From a candidate division TM6 bacterium GW2011_GWF2_32_72 (GTDB taxonomy: Bacteria > Babelota > Babeliae > Babelales > CAIQNR01): 32,544 nucleotides of DNA. The DNA lies in the NCBI GenBank assembly GCA_945882015.1, contig CAMCVM010000008.1:1-32544 (forward strand). Reading direction: 5' to 3'. Positions within the stretch are counted from its first letter, which is position 1; the number at the start of each line of letters is the position of its first letter. The translations under genes were made by a program, and so were the position numbers. Shown here piece by piece: positions 27,669 through 32,544 of the stretch. Under the pieces are notes generated by a model. It did not search any database. It was not told the origin of the DNA and saw only the letters and a list, made by a program, of their open reading frames with translations.

Positions 27669-27878
27669 TTAAACAAGTTTTTGAGTGAGCATGCGCATAT
27701 AATTTTGCTTCATAGCGCGCATTAAGCGTTTACGGCGTTTTTGTGTAGGTGGCTCAAAGTAGACTACGCGTTTCATATCACGCACTACACCTTCACGTTC
27801 AATCTTCTTTTTAAGTTGTCTTAAAGAACGTTCAACGTTTCCTGTTACGCCAATTTCGATGTTTGACTTTTTTGCCAT
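27669..27878 (-). CDS. rpsU: 30S ribosomal protein S21
   Basis: 69 aa; NVERSLRQLKKKIEREGVVRDMKRVVYFEPPTQKRRKR. Confidence 0.9.
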   Translation of the reverse strand: MAKKSNIEIGVTGNVERSLRQLKKKIEREGVVRDMKRVVYFEPPTQKRRKRLMRAMKQNYMRMLTQKLV

Positions 27879-27991
27879 GCGGGTTTCAACTTCCTTTCAG
27901 TTGATTCTAAAGTAATTACGCTTTTGTTATATAATACCCATTTGAGCTCAAAATGTCCAATCTTTTATTAAGCTTAAATACGTCTTTTCTC

Positions 27992-29425
27992 TTAAAATGT
28001 TCCAGCTAAAGTAACTGCAAGGGTATTAGTTTTATATGCTCCACGACGAACAAGTGGTGCTTGCCACGTAAATCCAGCCTTCATATACGGTGAAAAATCA
28101 TAGTTAAACCCAATGTTCATTGCTTGAACAGCCCACTTTGTATGGTCTTCAAGCACGTGTGGTTTAAATGCTGTATCAGGGGTTAGTAACTTAACCGTAT
28201 CTTTAGAGTGAGAGGTATAGATATATTCAGTATAAAAAGAGAGTTTTTCCATGAAATGGTAAGCATTGAGTGCGCAGGTAAAGAACCATGTTTTTCCTGG
28301 GGCATAGCTTACATCAGTTTTAAAGGGGAAAACGCCTCGTTGCCGTTCATCATTGGGTACATACATACCAGAAATGTCTCGTTTAAAAAAATGTGAAGCG
28401 CCTGCTTGCCAGGTAAATTCAATCGTTTCATAAAAGTCCATGCTTAAGCCTGTTGCAATACTGACACCATTATGTTTGTTATTCCCAAAGGGAATTGAAA
28501 ATGCTTTTGTCTGGTCTTTTTCTTTGCCAATACCAACAATGCCTGTCACTTTAAAAAAAGGAGTCATGATAAACTGTGACCATTCATGATCACGATTGAA
28601 TTCATCATCAGATTGGTCATATAAGCCTGGTTTATTAATGGCAAAATTATGTCTCCAGATTAAAGAAAGCAACACGTCTTCGGGCCCGGTTGCATGGAAA
28701 TCTTGGATATTTAAACCCATTTGTTCAAAAATTAATTCATGCGGGTCCATTAACCAGTTTGCAATAGTTGCTCTGTCAGCAACAAGATCAGCAGGTGCTG
28801 CGGTGCTTCCATAAATATCTTGAACTGGGATAGCGGTGGTATAAACAAGTGGATCACCTTGATCAAGAAACTTAGTATGCGTTTGTTTAATATCAGCAAT
28901 ACCAGTTTGAACCTGCAGAACAATATCAGAAAAAATACGAACAGAAAAATCAAACCGAGCGCCCATTTTAATGTAGCGCAATGGGATTGAAAAATGGCCT
29001 AAATGGTCATTAACATCTGAATAGTTTTCGTGGCTTAATAATTGCCCATCTTGATAGGTTTGTCCTGCAGCAGCTGTTAATAATGCCGGTAGTGTGTGAC
29101 CTGTTGGAACGGTTCCATAGGTTAATCCAACCATATTCCAGCGGCCATGAATGTCACCAGCTGGGCATTCAACTTTGTCTTGATCCCGTCCAAGGGTTGC
29201 CTTTTGACCAAAAGCAGTTGCGCAAAAGCGCATTCTTTCAGGCATTGGATGATGCGTCATCCCTTTAATTGCTGCTTTACGTTGTTCATTTAAAAAATCA
29301 AATGGATACAATGTCGCATGTAATGGATAAAAGTCGTGTTGTGTAATCGTGGCAGCTGTTGAATAAATACGAGTTTGATAAGCAAAAATCACTAAAATAA
29401 GATAGCTATAAAGCTGTTTTTTCAT
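27992..29425 (-). CDS. Predicted outer-membrane beta-barrel protein
   Basis: Signal peptide MKKQLYSYLILVIFAYQTRIYS; alternating aromatic strands in the second half; C-terminal ..TLAVTLAGTF ending in Phe. Confidence 0.65.
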   Translation of the reverse strand: MKKQLYSYLILVIFAYQTRIYSTAATITQHDFYPLHATLYPFDFLNEQRKAAIKGMTHHPMPERMRFCATAFGQKATLGRDQDKVECPAGDIHGRWNMVGLTYGTVPTGHTLPALLTAAAGQTYQDGQLLSHENYSDVNDHLGHFSIPLRYIKMGARFDFSVRIFSDIVLQVQTGIADIKQTHTKFLDQGDPLVYTTAIPVQDIYGSTAAPADLVADRATIANWLMDPHELIFEQMGLNIQDFHATGPEDVLLSLIWRHNFAINKPGLYDQSDDEFNRDHEWSQFIMTPFFKVTGIVGIGKEKDQTKAFSIPFGNNKHNGVSIATGLSMDFYETIEFTWQAGASHFFKRDISGMYVPNDERQRGVFPFKTDVSYAPGKTWFFTCALNAYHFMEKLSFYTEYIYTSHSKDTVKLLTPDTAFKPHVLEDHTKWAVQAMNIGFNYDFSPYMKAGFTWQAPLVRRGAYKTNTLAVTLAGTF

Positions 29426-29494
29426 AATACAATCCTTTTTTCTAACTCAATTGGATTTTAGTTATAGCATCTCATTCTTATCTGCGTCAAATAA

Positions 29495-30685
29495 TTACAG
29501 ACTTGCCACAATTCCGTTAATAGAAAAGTAGAAAATCAGCATTGCTGTTGCAATACCAGCAATGGTTATATAATTTTGCCCCGATTTCCATTCAGAAGGA
29601 ATAAATAAAAGCGTTATCATAGAAAGTGTATAGGCTGCTAATAAACAGATTGCAGTGCAATAAAAAAACATTTCATTACTAAAAATCTGGAAACTGGTAA
29701 AAATCGAGACCCCAATTAATAGGGTTGCTGTTTTTTGATTTAAAATATTATTGGCCAAAAGTTTTTGTGCGGATTTGCAACGCAATTTTTTAGTAAACGA
29801 TAACAGTAATGACCCAGAAGCCCAGATCATGGAATGCAAAGTTCCTAAAATTGCAGAAATACTTGAAAAATGAATACACTCTAAAATCCACTGACTTTTA
29901 AAAACATGTGATAAAGGTATTGCAACTGGACCAGGATACTGTAAAAAAAGTGGTAATGGTACAGCAAGTACTAATGCGGCTACAAATGCTAGGTAAAGTC
30001 CTGCTACAGCAAACAATGAGTACGTTAGAGCTCGCGGTAAGTTTTGTTCTGGGTCTTTAATTACATTAAATAAAGATGCAGATGCTTCAAAGCCAAAAAA
30101 TGAAAAAGCAATAACACGGGTTGCTTTAAAAACACTGATCGGCCCACCAGGTAAAAAAGGAGTTAAGTTTGCAGGGTTTGCTTTAAACAGACACATTACT
30201 GTTGTTATAACTAAAGGAAAAACAGTAAAAGCAATCAAAATTTGTTGCCCCAAAGACGAAAGTGAAACTCCCATAATATTTAACACTGTTAAAATAATCA
30301 GCGTTGCAATTCCAAGATGATGTTCAGAAGTGTAAGGAGCGTAATGGATCAAGTGTTGTCCTGCTGAATGAGCTAATAATCCCATTGCAATAAACATTCC
30401 TACTAAATAAAGTCCATTAGCAAGTAGTCCAATTGAGTGCCCCCCCCATTGACGCGCATACGTATAGAATGAACCTTCCTGTGGAAATAATTGTGCAACA
30501 CGAGCAAATGATTGTGCCATAAACCATACAGAAACAGCAGTAAATAAAAAAGAAAGAATAACCGCAGGCCCAACATCGCCAGCTAATGCACTTGAAATGG
30601 TAAAGATTCCAGCTCCAATCATAGCGTTCATGCCAACAATCGTAGCGGTTAAAACTCCAATTTTCTCCGAATTATTTCCAGCCAT
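29495..30685 (-). CDS. APC-family amino acid permease
   Basis: GMNAMIGAGIFTISSALAGDVGPAVILSFL, SFFGFEASASLFNVIKDPEQNLPRAL; multi-TM. Confidence 0.88.
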   Translation of the reverse strand: MAGNNSEKIGVLTATIVGMNAMIGAGIFTISSALAGDVGPAVILSFLFTAVSVWFMAQSFARVAQLFPQEGSFYTYARQWGGHSIGLLANGLYLVGMFIAMGLLAHSAGQHLIHYAPYTSEHHLGIATLIILTVLNIMGVSLSSLGQQILIAFTVFPLVITTVMCLFKANPANLTPFLPGGPISVFKATRVIAFSFFGFEASASLFNVIKDPEQNLPRALTYSLFAVAGLYLAFVAALVLAVPLPLFLQYPGPVAIPLSHVFKSQWILECIHFSSISAILGTLHSMIWASGSLLLSFTKKLRCKSAQKLLANNILNQKTATLLIGVSIFTSFQIFSNEMFFYCTAICLLAAYTLSMITLLFIPSEWKSGQNYITIAGIATAMLIFYFSINGIVASL

Positions 30686-30815
30686 TAAGATCCTTTTTTT
30701 AAAGGTAATTTAAAGTTTCAAAGTTTTGAGTATACCAATAAAAAGAAGGATTAAGAAATTTTGATAGAAATGCTAATTTTTAGTAAATTGTTACTATAAC
30801 AGATAAGGAAAAACA

Positions 30816-31046
30816 ATGAATTCATGTCATTATATTGGAAAAATTCAAAGAGAACGAGCTTGGTTGCTTTCTTCAGTCATGCGGGGCACAGAGCATATTG
30901 CTTTTGACCGTTGCTTTGATAAGCAGCAGGGACTTTATGAATTTTTTGTGCCTCAAGACACTGAATCTATTTTTCTTGAAACCATGGGTTATTTGGCAAA
31001 AGAAGGTGTTTTATTGTCGCTTGAAAAAAGCTGTCAAAGGTTCTGA
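30816..31046 (+). CDS. Small hypothetical protein
   Basis: 76 aa with plausible SD (aaggaaaaacaATG); overlapping alternative frame less plausible. Confidence 0.45.
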   Translation: MNSCHYIGKIQRERAWLLSSVMRGTEHIAFDRCFDKQQGLYEFFVPQDTESIFLETMGYLAKEGVLLSLEKSCQRF

Positions 31047-31073
31047 GTTAATGATGGAATCAAGGTCTTAATC

Positions 31074-32162
31074 ATGAAAAAATATGCATATCTCTGGTTT
31101 TTACTGTTAAGTTTTTTTAGTTTTATTAAATCTGCTCAAGACGGTGAACCACCAGCAAAAAGAATGAAAGAATACTCTCCTTCTATTGAGATTAAACTTA
31201 TTAATGCTGTTTGTAAGGGCGACTTACAAGGGGTAAAAGAACTTCTGGGCCAAGGCGCTTCTATTTTTTACATAGGCGTCTTTGGGAACTCTCTTTTAAG
31301 TGATTCAGCAAGTCTTGGAAATGAGGAAGTCCTTTCATATTTAATCGATAATGGTCTTGGATCTTGTGTGGATCACCCAAATAATAGAAATGTTACACCA
31401 CTTATGTTTGCAGCTCAAAATGGTCATTTAGAAATAGTTAAACGGCTCTTGCGTGCAGGTGCTTTAATAGATTTAAAAGATGCAAAAAACTTTACCGCTT
31501 TATCTTTGGCAGTATTCTATGACTATCCTCTTATTGTTGAAAAACTTTTAAACTGTGGAGCATCAGTAGACATTCCGTGTGAAGAAGGTTTTACACCATT
31601 AATGACAGCGATTAAAAAATCAGACGATGTTATGACTGAATTACTTTTAAACGCTGGTGCAAAAGTAAATATACAAAATAAATATGGCTTTACTCCATTA
31701 ATGCTTGCAGCTGAAAATGGAGATTATGAAATGGTTAAAAAATGTTTAAACCGTCTTGAGAATGGAATAAATTTACAGACTCAAAAAGGTCAAACAGCAC
31801 TTTATATTGCAGCTAAAAGAGGTGATAAATCTACTGTTGCATTATTGTTAGAACACGGTGCACGTGCATCTTTACCTCGAATTGAAAATCGTTTCGATAC
31901 ACCTATTACTGTAGCAGCTGCAAAGGGTCATCTTTCTGTTATAAGAGCTATCGAGGATTATTATCTTAATAAAAAAGGCATTCCGACGCTTTTTGCTATA
32001 CCGGGGGCTCTTGAAGGAATGTACAAGGCTTATGATGGAAAAATCGGGCCTGTTGTTTTTTATTTAGCAAAAAAATATAAAGAAACAGGGGGTAACCTTC
32101 CAGGGTATATTCAGCGACTTATTGAAAGAGCAGATCAAGGGCTTAATTTTTTTTGGAACTAA
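31074..32162 (+). CDS. Secreted ankyrin-repeat protein
   Basis: Signal peptide MKKYAYLWFLLLSFFSFIKS; repeats NVTPLMFAAQNGHLEIVKRLLRAGALIDLKD, GFTPLMLAAENGDYEMVKKCL, GQTALYIAAKRGDKSTVALLLEHGA. Confidence 0.9.
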   Translation: MKKYAYLWFLLLSFFSFIKSAQDGEPPAKRMKEYSPSIEIKLINAVCKGDLQGVKELLGQGASIFYIGVFGNSLLSDSASLGNEEVLSYLIDNGLGSCVDHPNNRNVTPLMFAAQNGHLEIVKRLLRAGALIDLKDAKNFTALSLAVFYDYPLIVEKLLNCGASVDIPCEEGFTPLMTAIKKSDDVMTELLLNAGAKVNIQNKYGFTPLMLAAENGDYEMVKKCLNRLENGINLQTQKGQTALYIAAKRGDKSTVALLLEHGARASLPRIENRFDTPITVAAAKGHLSVIRAIEDYYLNKKGIPTLFAIPGALEGMYKAYDGKIGPVVFYLAKKYKETGGNLPGYIQRLIERADQGLNFFWN

Positions 32163-32296
32163 AGAAAATCTTATTTTTTACAGTGCAAAAGGCGATCTTG
32201 CTCAGGTACAAAAACTTTTAAAGAAAGTGATCCCTTTAACAACGACAAAAAATATGGGTTCTTCATTAAAGAATAGCTTTCTTATTAAAAAATAGC
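32163..32296 (+). pseudogene. Out-of-frame ankyrin-like continuation of the preceding gene
   Basis: +1 frame reads GTKENLIFYSAKGDLAQVQKLLKKVIPLTTTKNMGSSLKNSFLIKK*. Confidence 0.55.
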
Positions 32297-32388
32297 TCAA
32301 TTAAGCTTATTAATAAATAATTATTGTTTTTTAGGTCTTTATTGAGGTAATCTAAAAATAGGTTTAATTAATAAAAATGGAGTAGGTC

Positions 32389-32415
32389 ATGAAAAAAATT
32401 AAGGGGCTGGCATAG
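32389..32415 (+). pseudogene. Interrupted start of another leader-type secreted protein gene
   Basis: atggagtaggtcATGAAAAAAATTAAGGGGCTGGCATAG: leader and start codon followed by an early stop at an IS-like end. Confidence 0.45.
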
Positions 32416-32544
32416 TTAAGTAAAAAAAACTATGCTGGAAACATGTTAAAAAGAAAAAGAAAAATAACTAAAAAACAAATAGATAAATTGATAGAGCACT
32501 TTGTGGCTGGAACAACTGCAAGAACAGCAGCAGAGCTGGTAGGA
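32401..32544 (+). mobile_element. Left end of an IS element, possibly IS1595-like, truncated by window edge
   Basis: ggggctggcatagttaag terminus; hairpin GCATAGTT/AACTATGC (32410-32435); transposase N-terminus follows. Confidence 0.5.
32443..32544 (+). CDS. Transposase N-terminus (partial), IS1595/ISXO2-like
   Basis: MLKRKRKITKKQIDKLIEHFVAGTTARTAAELVG, resembling the N-terminus of IS1595-type transposases (recalled, not searched). Confidence 0.55.
   Translation, partial: MLKRKRKITKKQIDKLIEHFVAGTTARTAAELVG

Noticed and set aside
30835-31071. 78-aa + strand ORF overlapping 30816-31046
   Set aside because: Alternative frame with weaker start context; the 30816 frame has a better SD.
1-32544. 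CRISPR array, prophage or classic defence island
   Set aside because: No regularly spaced direct repeats, phage structural genes, nucleases, RTs or restriction genes recognised.

Overview
The window is AT-rich, gene-dense bacterial chromosome. Conserved housekeeping genes alternate with lineage-specific secreted proteins: ankyrin, LRR, HAD-like and small signal-peptide families, plus a beta-barrel. This mix resembles an endosymbiont or parasite of protists, possibly Dependentiae/TM6-like; that assignment is inference only. Recognisable genes are uppS, gpsA, rnpB (RNase P RNA), a PBP1A-type penicillin-binding protein, murG, dciA/DUF721, holB, tmk, an MBL-fold hydrolase, a CBS/cysteine-synthase-like PLP enzyme, F-type ATP synthase c and a subunits with an AtpI-like protein, a FolC/Mur-ligase-like protein, a prepilin-peptidase-like protein, rbfA, rpsU and an APC permease. 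The strongest unusual signal is the ATP synthase c subunit. It is one 319-aa protein made of four tandem c-hairpins (8 TM helices). The ion-binding carboxylate recurs at E60, [Q142], E222 and E303, about 81 aa apart, and is replaced by Gln in hairpin 2. Other notable observations are a long hairpin that sequesters the RBS of a 663-aa secreted protein, a GC-rich non-coding island with two covarying copies of a hairpin element, duplicated promoter/leader cassettes before ankyrin genes, near-identical signal peptides on divergent mature domains, an apparent frameshift at a T8 tract in an ankyrin gene, an IS-like insertion just after the start codon of another leader-bearing gene, rnpB overlapping a CDS end, and a 131-bp antisense overlap of two convergent genes.
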